Notes under the pieces: model-generated
The model's database searches: none
Seen by the model: the letters and a program-made list of their open reading frames with translations, nothing else
What the model was told of the DNA's origin: nothing
Program-made: the position numbers and the translations under genes
DNA from: Hoeflea_A sp039025395
GTDB taxonomy: Bacteria > Pseudomonadota > Alphaproteobacteria > Rhizobiales > Rhizobiaceae
NCBI GenBank assembly: GCA_039025395.1
Contig: JBCCOK010000025.1
Coordinates: forward strand, 1 to 64,000
Direction of reading: 5' to 3'
DNA: 64,000 nucleotides
Shown here: one piece after another, positions 44,350-53,649 of the stretch
Layout: the number at the start of each line of letters is the position of its first letter
Position numbering within the stretch: position 1 is the stretch's first letter

Positions 44350-45188
44350 ATGAGAAAGCCTGTTAAGATTTTCGCGGCACTTGTTGTTGCCGGTGTTTTG
44401 GGCGCGGGCGCGGCGCTGGCGGCCAAGAGCGAATACAATAGAGAGATCCAAGGGAGCAAGATTGGACCTTTGCAGGGCCTTTCGGAATGTATGACCAAGC
44501 ACAGCTTCAGCGCGGGCTCAAGGTTTACATAGAAAACTGTGCTGCTTGCCATTCTTTGGATCGTATCGCTTTCCGCAACTTCGAGGCGCTTGGCTACAGC
44601 GAGGATCAGGTCAAGGCACTGGCGGAAGAATATTTTGTCATGGACGGTCCGAATGAAGAAGGCGAGATGTTCGAGCGTGCCGCTATCCCGGCCGATTATT
44701 TCCCAAACCCCTACCCGAATATCGAGACTGCGGCCCTGTCCAACAATGGCGCGGTGCCGCCGGACTTTTCGCTGATCGCGAAGGCACGAGCCGCGACACG
44801 CGGTTTTCCGACATTCGTCTTTGATATCTTTACGATGTATGCCGAGAACGGACCGGATTACATCTACTCGCTTCTGACAGGGTATGAGGACGAGCCGCCT
44901 GAAGGTGTCGAAATCCCTGACGGCACCTACTACAACCCGTATTTTCTCAACGGGGTCGCGCTCGCCATGGCGCCACCGCTCTATGATGAGATGGTGATTT
45001 ATGACGACGGGTCCCCGGAAACCGTTGAACAGTATGCGGCGGATGTCTCTGCTTTCTTGATGTGGGCCGCGGAGCCGACGCTGGAACAAAGAAAATCGCT
45101 CGGCTTTCGGGTGATGATCTTCATGCTCATCTTTGTCAGCCTGCTTTATCTCAGCAAGAAATCGGTTTGGTCGAACGTTAAACATTGA
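44350..45188 (+). pseudogene. petC: Cytochrome c1, frameshifted as sequenced
   Basis: The signal peptide (ATG 44350, MRKPVKIFAALVVAGVLGAG) is in one frame. The mature protein (DWTFAGPFG, heme site CAACHS, Met ligand in LAMAPPL, C-terminal anchor near VSLLYLSKK) is in another. The mature frame has a TAG at 44439-44441 and runs on from 44442. The sequence at the junction is AGAGAG (44440-44445). Removing one AG joins the frames exactly and gives a normal 278-residue protein. A sequencing or assembly error, a real two-base insertion or recoding are all possible. The gene is essential for bc1 function. Everything else about it looks intact. Confidence 0.85.
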
Positions 45189-45217
45189 CGGGCGCAAACG
45201 TAGCCGGTCAAATGTCG

Positions 45218-45240
45218 AAGGCGGCTTAAAGCCGCCTTTT
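45218..45240 (+). terminator. Terminator after petABC
   Basis: Near-perfect hairpin AAGGCGGCTT/AAGCCGCCTT with a minimal loop, ending in a short T-run. It lies between the petC stop and the apt start. Confidence 0.85.
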
Positions 45241-45263
45241 GCACGTGTGGTGTTGGGGGAACT

Positions 45264-45812
45264 GTGTTGGACCAATCACTCGAAGAGGCTCTGCTTTCGA
45301 CAATCCGGACGATCCCGGACCATCCCAAACCGGGCATCATGTTCCGTGACATCACGACGATGCTAGGCAACCCCGATGCGTTCAGACGCGCGATTGACGC
45401 TCTGGTGCATCCCTATAGCGACGCCGATGTCGACCAGATCGCCGGTATCGAGGCGCGCGGTTTCATTCTCGGAGGTGCCGTTGCCCATCAGCTCTCGTGT
45501 GGTTTCGTGCCGATCCGCAAAAAGGGCAAGTTGCCGCATGAAACCGTGCAGATATCCTACCAGCTCGAGTACGGTACCGACGAAATGGAAATGCACCGGG
45601 ACGCCATTGGCGACGGTGACAAGGTGATCCTGGTCGACGATCTGATCGCGACGGGCGGAACGGCCGAGGGTGCTCTGAAGTTGCTCAATCGGATGGGTGC
45701 CGAGGTCGTTGCGGCCTGTTTCGTCGTCGACCTGCCGGATTTGGGCGGTCGAAAAAAACTCGAAGAAGCGGGCGTGACCGTGCGCACGCTGGTTGAGTTT
45801 GAAGGACATTAG
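45264..45812 (+). CDS. apt: Adenine phosphoribosyltransferase
   Basis: Apt salvages adenine to AMP with PRPP. The 182-residue protein has the PRPP-binding motif VILVDDLIATGGTAEGA (about 117-133) and the N-terminal FRDITTMLGNPDAF of the family. GTG 45264 follows GGGGGA; TTG 45267 is an alternative. It is separated from petC by the terminator, although the pet-apt order is common in alphaproteobacteria. Confidence 0.94.
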   Translation: MLDQSLEEALLSTIRTIPDHPKPGIMFRDITTMLGNPDAFRRAIDALVHPYSDADVDQIAGIEARGFILGGAVAHQLSCGFVPIRKKGKLPHETVQISYQLEYGTDEMEMHRDAIGDGDKVILVDDLIATGGTAEGALKLLNRMGAEVVAACFVVDLPDLGGRKKLEEAGVTVRTLVEFEGH

Positions 45813-45895
45813 GGCAAGCCGGCCAAATCCTTGCGTGCATTGAGGCCGCGCCTGCGGCCCGAATCTTGACGCACAGATCTGTTTTGTCCGGACGG

Positions 45896-46912
45896 ATGCG
45901 GAAAGTTCCAAGGTTGTTGCTATGGGTCTGCTTTGTCGTTTGCACTGCGGCGACCATTTTGCAGGCAGGCAAAGTGAGCTACGCCTTTGCGGTTCTCTTT
46001 GGTTTGTTCGATCCCGTCATCATTGCCGAATACCGGCTGAAGACCGCCGATCAGGCCGCCTATCTCCGAGCGATTGAGGCAGAAATCAAAGAAAGCGATT
46101 ATGCGACGGCGGAGAGCCTTGTTTTGCTCGCGCAAAGCAATGGCCATACCGTGCCCGATGAAATCGCCCGTGCGGCAGAGGCGACAGCGTGGCGGCGCAC
46201 CCTTGCATCAGGCGGCAGGTTTGCTCGGGGATTTGCGGTCGGCAGTCAGGGCAGCGGAGAAGAGATTGCCGGCACGGTCGCCTCTGATTTCCTTGTCGTC
46301 GGCGATATCCGCGACATTCTGGTTCAAGGCACAAACTACGCGCGCGGAGAAGACTATGACCGCATCGTTCTCGGCCTTTCCACAATCGGATTGCTGACAA
46401 GCGGCGGTGCAATGGTCACATTGGGAGGTTCAGCGGTGGTCGATGCCGGCGTCTCAATCATCAAGGCAACCTACAAGGCTGGCCGTTTGAGTGGGCCTAT
46501 GCTGAAGGAGCTGCGGGCTGTTGCCGGACGGTTGTTCGATCGCAAGGCCTTCGCCGCTCTCAATGTGAAAGACGCGTCTTCCATCGCACGACTGGAAGCC
46601 GGACTGAAATCTGTGATCCGGCAGGACGCGGCGGCCAAGCTCACCATGATAGCGGCCGATGCCGGTGTCATAGCCTCCAAAGGCGGTCTACAGGCCAGCG
46701 CCATGGCGTTTGAAATCGCCGATAACACGAAGGATCTGGCGCGGCTGCGCCATGTTGCTGCGACCTATGCAGACAAGACCGTTGCCGTCTTCAAGATCGC
46801 AGGCAAAGGGCTTGTACGCCTTGGCGATATCCTCTGGCATCTGGTCAGTGCGTTCGTCTCCTTCGCAGCCTCTTTGCTTCTTCTCCTCATTAAATCCACG
46901 AGACTTGTATAG
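45896..46912 (+). CDS. Uncharacterised membrane protein with two terminal helices
   Basis: A 338-residue protein I cannot name. A hydrophobic helix at residues 5-35 and another at about 310-332 frame a long central region. That region contains VVGDIRDILVQGTNYARGED followed by LGLSTIGLLTSGGAM, then alternating Gly/Ala-rich amphipathic helices and KAFAALNVKDASSIARLEAG. The VGDIRD stretch recalls segments seen just before toxin domains in polymorphic toxins, but no toxin domain follows. ATG 45896 follows GGACGG; a longer frame from TTG 45866 is less likely. It is downstream of apt and probably independent. Confidence 0.65.
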   Translation: MRKVPRLLLWVCFVVCTAATILQAGKVSYAFAVLFGLFDPVIIAEYRLKTADQAAYLRAIEAEIKESDYATAESLVLLAQSNGHTVPDEIARAAEATAWRRTLASGGRFARGFAVGSQGSGEEIAGTVASDFLVVGDIRDILVQGTNYARGEDYDRIVLGLSTIGLLTSGGAMVTLGGSAVVDAGVSIIKATYKAGRLSGPMLKELRAVAGRLFDRKAFAALNVKDASSIARLEAGLKSVIRQDAAAKLTMIAADAGVIASKGGLQASAMAFEIADNTKDLARLRHVAATYADKTVAVFKIAGKGLVRLGDILWHLVSAFVSFAASLLLLLIKSTRLV

Positions 46913-46937
46913 AGGGCGCGGTGTGGCTTTCCGGCGG

Positions 46938-47405
46938 TCAGGTTTTGATGAGGACGGCGTTGTCGAACGCGATGACAGGATCGCCCTTCTGATTGACGCC
47001 TTCCGAGTGCAGTTCAACGATACCCCAATCCGGTTTTGAAGGGCGCATGCGGGCTGCTGTAACGGTGTTGAAATAGGTAATCGTGTCGCCGCCATAGACC
47101 GGTTTGAACCATTTGACGTTGGAAATTCCCGGCGACGGCCCGAACACCGGCGGGGATTTGCCCTCTTCGCGCAAGCGCGCCGCTTGCGCGGCCTGGTAAT
47201 CGACATTCAGTCTCATCCAGACGGCGGCCGTATGCCAACCGGAAGCGCACAGCGCGCCGTAGATGGAGCGGCGCGCAGCTTCGGTGTCGACATGAAAGGG
47301 CTGCGGATCGTACTTTGTGGCGAAGGCAATAATCGCCTCTTCGGTAAAGCTGTGGCGGCCTATCTCCAGGCGTTCACCGATCATGAGGTTTTCGAAGCCG
47401 CTCAA
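46938..47405 (-). CDS. MaoC family dehydratase (second copy)
   Basis: A 155-residue MaoC-like hotdog protein. The catalytic region has DPQPFHVDTEAARRSIYG, the equivalent of the hydratase Asp/His motif, and ASGWHTAAVWMRL. The start is TTG 47405, which overlaps the stop of the upstream MaoC gene by 3 bp and has GGAG about 7 nt before it. Paired short MaoC proteins usually form a heterodimeric enoyl-CoA or acyl-CoA hydratase. The substrate is unknown. Confidence 0.85.
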   Translation of the reverse strand: MSGFENLMIGERLEIGRHSFTEEAIIAFATKYDPQPFHVDTEAARRSIYGALCASGWHTAAVWMRLNVDYQAAQAARLREEGKSPPVFGPSPGISNVKWFKPVYGGDTITYFNTVTAARMRPSKPDWGIVELHSEGVNQKGDPVIAFDNAVLIKT

Positions 47406-47884
47406 TGCACTTCTCCAGCGTTTCTCGATCCGAAAAATCCGGTATTCTCGGACGTGCAGACAAGCTCACGGCGTTGATTGAAAACTTCATGACTGAATTT
47501 GACGGCACCAAGACCGGGGCGCGACATCAGGGGTCGGGCGGAAACCACGGTTGATTGGCCGTGCAGCACATCGCCTGCCAGGACAGGGCGCAGCCACTTG
47601 CAGTAATCCACACCCGGTGCGCCCTGAGATGTGGAATCGACAATGTAGGAATCGGCGAACATCCGCATGGTTATGGCGCAGATATGCCATCCGGACGCTG
47701 CAAGCCCGCCCAGAACGCTGGATTTGCCTGCGTCCTCGTCGATATGAAATGGCTGCGGATCGAAGGCGCTGGCGAATTCGATGATCTCTTCGGCACTGAC
47801 GGGATATGGGCCGAGTTGGAATTGACGGCCGGGCGTGAAATCCTCAAGCGCGTAGGTTCTTCGTGCAGTGGGATCTGTATTCAT
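47402..47884 (-). CDS. MaoC family dehydratase (first copy)
   Basis: A 160-residue MaoC-like protein with DPQPFHIDEDAGKSSVLGGL and ASGWHICAITMRM, clearly paralogous to the following gene. ATG 47884 (MNTDPTARR) has AAGG 6 nt upstream; a longer frame from 47920 is less likely. The pair is translationally coupled by the stop/start overlap. It probably acts on acyl-CoAs in degradation or membrane lipid metabolism. Confidence 0.87.
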   Translation of the reverse strand: MNTDPTARRTYALEDFTPGRQFQLGPYPVSAEEIIEFASAFDPQPFHIDEDAGKSSVLGGLAASGWHICAITMRMFADSYIVDSTSQGAPGVDYCKWLRPVLAGDVLHGQSTVVSARPLMSRPGLGAVKFSHEVFNQRRELVCTSENTGFFGSRNAGEVH

Positions 47885-47938
47885 GGCGAACCTTATGGCG
47901 CGATCGGCCATGTGTTTCAATGCACTTCCGAAACGCTA

Positions 47939-48526
47939 TCACAGACCTGCCAGCAGGCCGAAATAGAGGGGCGGGCCGATATAGGCAACGACCGCCAGGA
48001 CCAGCAGCACGCGCACCCATGCGGCCCGGAACCGGCGCCACAGGACATAGCTCAGAACGACGCCGACGAGGATCTCGAAAAGTGCAAACCAATTGCCGTT
48101 CCGGGCCGGGTCCCAGTAGGAAACCGGTGAGCGGAAGCGCCAATCCGTCAATGGCCAGAAATGGGCGTGCGCATCATCGGCATGGACCGGAAAATCGGTT
48201 GCTAGATGCAAAAGTGCGGCAAGCGCGAAATAGGTCAAAAGGGATGCCTGCGGGATGCGGTTGGCGGCAGCGACGCCGATCACGAGCACAAGAATGTAGA
48301 TCGGTGCTGCATTGCCGATCATGACCGCGTCCGCCCATGGCGGCTCGAAATAAAGCTGAGACCAGACCGTGCGTTCCGGTATTCCGGCCAATTTGGACCA
48401 TACAAACAGCGTGTATATGGCAAGATCGGGCACCAGGGCACCGGCAATGACCGCGGTGTTGCGGGCCGGCTCTTGCGGTTTGGCAAACAGTGCGGCAGCC
48501 AACAGCACGTGGGTCTGTGTGTTCAT
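47939..48526 (-). CDS. DUF457-like membrane hydrolase family protein
   Basis: A 195-residue inner-membrane protein with about five helices. The pattern HVLLAAALFAKP at the start, GALVPDLAIY, and HLATDFPVHADDAHAHFWPL carries the His/Asp positions of the DUF457/YdjM (membrane-bound metal-dependent hydrolase) family. Activity is predicted from those residues and not known. It starts at ATG 48526 and lies between the maoC pair and ychF on the minus strand. Confidence 0.75.
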   Translation of the reverse strand: MNTQTHVLLAAALFAKPQEPARNTAVIAGALVPDLAIYTLFVWSKLAGIPERTVWSQLYFEPPWADAVMIGNAAPIYILVLVIGVAAANRIPQASLLTYFALAALLHLATDFPVHADDAHAHFWPLTDWRFRSPVSYWDPARNGNWFALFEILVGVVLSYVLWRRFRAAWVRVLLVLAVVAYIGPPLYFGLLAGL

Positions 48527-48595
48527 GTTTGCAGACTGCTACAGCCGGAGGGCGCTTTCAATGCAAACGCGCCCGCCGGGGGTATTTGTGCTGCT

Positions 48596-49699
48596 TCAGG
48601 TGTTGAACTTGAACAGCATGACGTCGCCGTCGTCGACGATATACTCCTTGCCTTCATCGCGCGACTTGCCGGCGTCTCTGGCACCGACTTCGCCGCCCAT
48701 GGTGACATAGTCCTCATAGGCGATGGTCTGGGCCCGTATGAAACCGCGCTCGAAGTCGGTGTGGATAACGCCTGCCGCCTGCGGCGCCTTGGCACCGCGC
48801 TTAACAGTCCATGCTCGCGTTTCCTTGGGTCCGGCGGTGAAGAAGGTGATCAGGTCAAGAAGCGCGTAACCGGCCCGGATCAGCTTGTCGAGGCCGGGTT
48901 CGTCTAGACCCATCTCGGCAAGAAATTCGGCCGCATCCCCGGTATCGAGCTGGGCCACCTGTGCCTCAATCTCGGCCGATATTATGACATGCTGCGCTTT
49001 CTGTGCGGCTGCCATTTCCGCGACAGCCTGCGTGTGTGCATTGTCGGTTGCGGCATCGCCTTCTTCGACATTGCAGACATAAAGAACAGGCTTGGAAGTC
49101 AGAAGATTAAGCGACTTCAGGAGCCGCAGATCTTCCTGGGCGATCCCGTCGAGCAACAGCCGAGCCGGTTTGCCGTTCTTTAACAGTTCAAGCGCCTTTT
49201 CCATCATCGGCAGGATCAGGATTGCTTCCTTTTCCTTGCCGGTCGCCCGCTTTCGTGTTTGTTCGGCCCGGCGTTCCAGGCTTTCAAGATCGGCGAGCAT
49301 CAATTCGGTGTCTATCGTTTCAGCGTCAGCCACCGGATCGATCCTGCCTTCGACATGGGTGATATCGTCATCTTCGAAGCAACGCAGGACATGGACGATT
49401 GCATCGACTTCCCGGATGTTTGCCAGGAATTGATTGCCAAGCCCCTCGCCCTTGGATGCACCGCGCACGAGGCCGGCAATATCCACGAATGCGATCCGGG
49501 TCGGGATGACGTCCGCAGATTTCGCGATTGCGGCGATCTGTTCCAGCCGCTGGTCGGGAACGCCGACTTCGCCGGTGTTTGGCTCGATGGTGCAGAACGG
49601 ATAGTTGGCCGCCTGCGCGGCTGCCGTTTTCGTCAGCGCGTTGAACAGTGTAGACTTGCCGACATTGGGCAAGCCTACGATGCCGCACTTGAATCCCAT
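48596..49699 (-). CDS. ychF: Redox-regulated ATPase YchF
   Basis: A 367-residue OBG-family P-loop protein: G1 GLPNVGKSTLFNALT, G3 DIAGLVRGASKGEGLGNQFL, and an altered G4 (YVCNVEE) instead of NKxD, the change that makes YchF prefer ATP. The C-terminal TGS domain includes GPKETRAWTVKRG. ATG 49699 has AGGAAT upstream; a longer frame from 49864 runs into the pth gene. It is 4 bp after pth, the classic pth-ychF pair. Confidence 0.95.
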   Translation of the reverse strand: MGFKCGIVGLPNVGKSTLFNALTKTAAAQAANYPFCTIEPNTGEVGVPDQRLEQIAAIAKSADVIPTRIAFVDIAGLVRGASKGEGLGNQFLANIREVDAIVHVLRCFEDDDITHVEGRIDPVADAETIDTELMLADLESLERRAEQTRKRATGKEKEAILILPMMEKALELLKNGKPARLLLDGIAQEDLRLLKSLNLLTSKPVLYVCNVEEGDAATDNAHTQAVAEMAAAQKAQHVIISAEIEAQVAQLDTGDAAEFLAEMGLDEPGLDKLIRAGYALLDLITFFTAGPKETRAWTVKRGAKAPQAAGVIHTDFERGFIRAQTIAYEDYVTMGGEVGARDAGKSRDEGKEYIVDDGDVMLFKFNT

Positions 49700-49703
49700 A
49701 GAC

Positions 49704-50417
49704 CTATTCCTTGTTCCCGAAGAGCTTTTTGAGCATTGAAGCCATAGGCCCTTTTCCGGCGTTGTCGGGCGATGCTGCCTCGGCAGAAGGACGGCTTTGC
49801 TGCGTCTGTTGAGCGGTTCCGGAACCTGCGGCCTTGTCATCATGCGCGCCACGGCCCGTTGCAATAGCCAGCTTGTTGAGGAAACCCGGATCGTCTCCCG
49901 TTACCAACAAGCCGAAATTGTCGGCGATGGCGTCAAGCAGATTTTCGACCCATTCGCGGTCGGCCTTGGCAAAATCGCCAAGTACGTGCGCCATGACGCG
50001 CTCCTTGGATCCAGGATGGCCGATGCCGATCCGCAGTCGCTTGAAACTCTTGCCGCAATGGGAGTCGATCGATTTGATACCGTTGTGGCCTCCATTGCCG
50101 CCGCCCATCTTAATGCGGACCTTACCGGGTGCCAGGTCGAGTTCGTCATACATGACGATAAGCTGTTCCGGCGTGAGCTTGAAAAAGCGCATCGCTTCGC
50201 CGACCGCTTCGCCGGAAAGGTTCATGAAGGTCTGCGGTTTGATGAGCAGGATTTTTTCGCCGCCGAGGTGGCCTTCGGCTGTCTCACTTTTGAACTTCGT
50301 GGACCAACCCGAAAAACCGTGGCGGCGGGCAATCGCGTCCGCCGCCATGAAGCCGATATTGTGGCGCTGTTTGGCATGGCGGCGTCCGGGATTTCCAAGG
50401 CCTGCGACAAGCAGCAT
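49704..50417 (-). CDS. pth: Peptidyl-tRNA hydrolase
   Basis: Pth releases peptides from dropped-off peptidyl-tRNA. The 237-residue protein has GLGNPGRRHAKQRHNIGFMA with the catalytic His in QRHN, and the downstream KPQTFMNLSGEAV and GGGNGGHNGIKSI. After the core (about residue 190) it has a low-complexity Ser/Gln/Ala tail of about 45 residues, as in several rhizobial Pth proteins. It is in a run rplY-pth-ychF. Confidence 0.95.
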   Translation of the reverse strand: MLLVAGLGNPGRRHAKQRHNIGFMAADAIARRHGFSGWSTKFKSETAEGHLGGEKILLIKPQTFMNLSGEAVGEAMRFFKLTPEQLIVMYDELDLAPGKVRIKMGGGNGGHNGIKSIDSHCGKSFKRLRIGIGHPGSKERVMAHVLGDFAKADREWVENLLDAIADNFGLLVTGDDPGFLNKLAIATGRGAHDDKAAGSGTAQQTQQSRPSAEAASPDNAGKGPMASMLKKLFGNKE

Positions 50418-50450
50418 TGCTCAGGTCCCAGCATTCGAAAGGCAAAGCGA

Positions 50451-51128
50451 TCAGTCTTCGCTTTCGCCCTCTTCAGTTGCAGCTTCGTCGCCTTCGCCCT
50501 GCGCCTCTTCGCCCTCGACACCCTCTTCGGCGGCTTCTGCTTCTTCTTCTTCGCTCTTGAGGCCGGCCGGCGCGGCGATTGTCGCAATGGTGAAGTCACG
50601 ATCGGTGATTGTCAGTTCGACGTCTTCCGGCAAGTCGATGGCCGAAATGTGGACCGCGTCGCCGATATCGAGCCCTGTTAGATCGGCAACAAACGCTTCC
50701 GGGATCTTGTCAGCGGGACAGCTGACTTCGACCGTGTGGCGAACCGTATTCAACACGCCGCCGCGTTTGATTCCCGGTGAATCATCTTCGTTGACGAATT
50801 GCATCGGGACTTCAACCGTCACGACGGTGTTCTTGGAAATGCGAAGGAAATCCACGTGCATGGTGAAATCACGGACCGGGTCCAACTGGTAGTCCTTCGG
50901 CAGGACGCGGATCTTCTGTCCATCGACATCAATCGTGGCAATGGTTGTCATGAAGCCACCACCGTGGATCTTCATCGTCACATCCTTGTAGGGCAGGGCG
51001 ATGGATACGGGGGGTTGTTTATCGCCGTAGATGACGGCGGGAATCATTCCGTTGCGGCGCAGTTCGCGGGCGGACCCCTTACCAACCCGATCACGCGCCT
51101 CGGCTTTAAGCTCATAGCTGTTGCTCAT
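50451..51128 (-). CDS. rplY: 50S ribosomal protein L25/general stress protein Ctc
   Basis: A 225-residue CTC-type L25 protein: N-terminal L25 domain (AEARDRVGKGSARELRRNGM and PAVIYGDKQPP), TL5-like C-terminal domain, and a highly acidic Glu/Ala tail (EEEAEAAEEGVEGEEAQGEG). It binds 5S rRNA. ATG 51128 has AAAGGA upstream; the frame from 51188 would add 20 non-homologous residues. It starts the rplY-pth-ychF operon. Confidence 0.94.
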   Translation of the reverse strand: MSNSYELKAEARDRVGKGSARELRRNGMIPAVIYGDKQPPVSIALPYKDVTMKIHGGGFMTTIATIDVDGQKIRVLPKDYQLDPVRDFTMHVDFLRISKNTVVTVEVPMQFVNEDDSPGIKRGGVLNTVRHTVEVSCPADKIPEAFVADLTGLDIGDAVHISAIDLPEDVELTITDRDFTIATIAAPAGLKSEEEEAEAAEEGVEGEEAQGEGDEAATEEGESED

Positions 51129-51368
51129 GGCTTGTCCTTTCGACGTACCTTTGTGGAGTGTCTTTCGAGCCCAAGCCCGCAAAAACATCGAGCGGCCGAT
51201 GGCCGCCCCATCCGCGTTGCCTCCAAGGGTGTCTGCGCGGACGCGCGCTGTATAGCCGAGAGCCTATTTCTATGCAAGCATAATGCGGCATTTATCGGCG
51301 AACTGCCGGCCAAGGCTCCGCCGATGCTATTTCCATCTTTCTTCAGGCCTGTGTGGTGCCCGCGCTGA

Positions 51369-52442
51369 CTAAGCCGGAAGCGCTCTGGCAGCATTCCAAC
51401 GGCTGTAAAGCCACGCCGCATATGCAAAGATCATGACCGAGATAACCAGTTCGCGCATCTCGCTGTACTCATGGCCGCCGACGAGCCGGTGGCCTTCGAA
51501 AACGAAGAAGATCTGGCTGATCAGCATGGATGCGAAGATGGCGAGCGGCAGTGCGCTGTGCGGTGCTTGCATGCGCCGATAAAAGGACCATGCGAGGGCA
51601 AGGCCAAGAAAGAAAAAGATCTGCAGGGGCACAATACTCCAGCTCTCAAACAGGAAAGCGGTTAGCGGCAGCCCGGCGATGCCGACAAGCGGTGCGGGCA
51701 CTATCGGTCTGAGTTGTCTTGCGATTGCGACGTTCGCGCTGTGGACCCAGATGGGCAGAACGCAGAATGCGAGCGCTGCACCCGTATAGTAGGCCAACTC
51801 GAAGCGATAGGTATAGAAATTGTGCAGGTTCGTTTCGTTCTGAATATTGGCGGCAAACATATCGGGTGTGGCCCAGCCAAGGTAGCTTTGCCCCCAGGAA
51901 ATCTCTTCCATCAGCAACAAGAAGAGCATCAGTCCGCAAAGGGTTGTCACTGCCCTGAACGGGATGCCGAAAACCGGTTTCATACAGCCGGCATTTCGGG
52001 CAAGACTGAGCCTTATGAAGATCGCAACCGCAATCGCGATAAGAACGGACTGCGCGAGCGATATGGCGCCGATTTCGCCTATATGCGCGAAGAAAGATTC
52101 AGGCTTCGCGATTGTCAGAACCACGGCCAGCAGCAGCAAGGTCGTGTTCAATACACCGACCGGCAATGCCCATTGAAAGTCCTGTCTTTTGCTTTCGACG
52201 CTCTTGAAGCTGCCATTCTGCACAAATACGGCAAGAATCGCGCCGGAAACTGCAGAAAGCATAAGGACCAGCAATTCCGGCGCGGAATAGGCAGCAGGCG
52301 TCCAGTCCGGCGGGAACTTTTCAAGCGGACGAAGGCCGGCGATGCTCGTGTTGAGGATAAGTGCCATAAAGGCGGCAATCGCACTCAGGAACAGAGCTGC
52401 AAATGTGAAACGCTGCTGATTGGCGTTTAAGGATACGCTCAT
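51369..52442 (-). CDS. Polytopic membrane protein of unknown function
   Basis: A 357-residue protein of about eight to ten hydrophobic helices (for example AALFLSAIAAFMALILNTSI and ALPVGVLNTTLLLLAVVLTI). A central stretch, FLLLMEEISWGQSYLGWAT, carries charged residues inside or next to a helix. I do not recognise a family. The ATG at 52442 starts MSVSLNANQQRF; a longer frame from 52478 has less support. It lies alone between rplY and prs. Confidence 0.65.
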   Translation of the reverse strand: MSVSLNANQQRFTFAALFLSAIAAFMALILNTSIAGLRPLEKFPPDWTPAAYSAPELLVLMLSAVSGAILAVFVQNGSFKSVESKRQDFQWALPVGVLNTTLLLLAVVLTIAKPESFFAHIGEIGAISLAQSVLIAIAVAIFIRLSLARNAGCMKPVFGIPFRAVTTLCGLMLFLLLMEEISWGQSYLGWATPDMFAANIQNETNLHNFYTYRFELAYYTGAALAFCVLPIWVHSANVAIARQLRPIVPAPLVGIAGLPLTAFLFESWSIVPLQIFFFLGLALAWSFYRRMQAPHSALPLAIFASMLISQIFFVFEGHRLVGGHEYSEMRELVISVMIFAYAAWLYSRWNAARALPA

Positions 52443-52471
52443 AGGACAATCCACCGAAGCTGCATCCAAAT

Positions 52472-52488
52472 GGCGCAAAATGTGCGCC
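52472..52488. terminator. Hairpin between prs and the membrane gene
   Basis: GGCGCA/TGCGCC with a 5-nt loop, followed by short A/T runs on either side. On the minus strand it sits about 90 bp after the prs stop and could be a weak terminator. The T-run is only three bases. Confidence 0.35.
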
Positions 52489-52576
52489 TTTGCCAGCCAC
52501 AGTTGAAGTTATGGTAAATCCGGAGAAGTCGCTGGATGCATGACGACGCGCGATGGGCGTCTCATGGACCAGCGTG

Positions 52577-53509
52577 TCAGTCGAACAGGCTGGATACGGA
52601 CTCTTCCGAAGCCGTGCGGGAAATGGCTTCGCCGATCAGGTTCGAAGTTGAAATGACACGAATATTGTGTGCGTTCTGCACTGCCGACGTCGGCTGGATC
52701 GAGTCGGTGATCACCAGCTCTTTCAGTTTCGACGATGTGACCCTTGCCACGGCGCCGCCCGATAATACGCCATGGGTGATATAGGCGGTGACACTTGTGG
52801 CATTGTTGTCAAGAAGCGCTTCGGCGGCGTTACACAGGGTACCGCCGGAATCAACGATATCATCGATCAGGATACAGTCTTTGCCCGACACATCGCCGAT
52901 GACATTCATGACCTCGGACTCGCCCGGCCTGTCCCGCCGTTTGTCGACGATGGCAAGCAGCGCATCGAGCCGTTTGGCCAGCGCTCTTGCCCGGACAACG
53001 CCGCCTGTATCCGGCGAGACCACCATCACGTTCGAAACGTCGTAGTTGTCCTTGACGTCGCGGGCGAGGATAGGCACTGCGAACAGGTTGTCGGTTGGAA
53101 TGTCGAAAAATCCCTGAATTTGGCCTGCATGAAGGTCGAGAGTCAGGACCCGGTTTGCGCCTGCCTCGGTAATCATGTTGGCAACGAGCTTTGCCGATAT
53201 AGGCGTGCGCGGACCGGCTTTTCGGTCCTGACGCGCGTAGCCGAAGTAAGGCAGTACAGCGGTGATGCGCCGCGCCGAGGCGCGCCTTGCCGCATCCGTC
53301 ATGATCAGCAGTTCCATCAGGTGATCGTTCGCAGGGTAGGCGGTCGACTGGATGATGAAAACATCCTCGCCGCGCACATTCTCCTTGATCTCCACGAAAA
53401 TTTCCTGGTCTGCGAAGCGCCGGACGATAGCGTTGCCGAGGGGAATGTTGAGGTAACCACAGATGGACTCTGCCAGGAACCGGTTTGAATTGCCCGCGAA
53501 GAGTTTCAT
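52577..53509 (-). CDS. prs: Ribose-phosphate pyrophosphokinase
   Basis: Prs makes PRPP from ribose-5-phosphate and ATP, feeding purine, pyrimidine, His, Trp and NAD synthesis. The 310-residue protein has FADQEIFVEIKENVRGEDVF, the flexible loop FGYARQDRKAGPRTPISAKL, the metal-binding LDLHAGQIQGFFDIP, and the PRPP loop DDIVDSGGTLCNAAEAL. Length and motifs are standard class I. It is 140 bp after the lipoprotein gene, and it supplies substrate for apt and trpE(G)-linked pathways in the same window. Confidence 0.96.
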   Translation of the reverse strand: MKLFAGNSNRFLAESICGYLNIPLGNAIVRRFADQEIFVEIKENVRGEDVFIIQSTAYPANDHLMELLIMTDAARRASARRITAVLPYFGYARQDRKAGPRTPISAKLVANMITEAGANRVLTLDLHAGQIQGFFDIPTDNLFAVPILARDVKDNYDVSNVMVVSPDTGGVVRARALAKRLDALLAIVDKRRDRPGESEVMNVIGDVSGKDCILIDDIVDSGGTLCNAAEALLDNNATSVTAYITHGVLSGGAVARVTSSKLKELVITDSIQPTSAVQNAHNIRVISTSNLIGEAISRTASEESVSSLFD

Positions 53510-53649
53510 GACGGCGCTGCCTGTCTTGGTATCCCTGTTGGCGGGCGTTTTAGCGGGGTTCAGCGCGAATGCAAGTGTTTGAACCGGAATATTGGGCTCT
53601 TATCCAAGACTAACAGGCTGTTATCCAAGGATTGCAGGTTGTCCCTTAC

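Noticed and set aside
44487..45188. ATG at 44487 as an independent start of cytochrome c1
   Set aside because: It would remove the export signal and cut the conserved DWTFAGPFG motif, which is readable in the same frame upstream of it.
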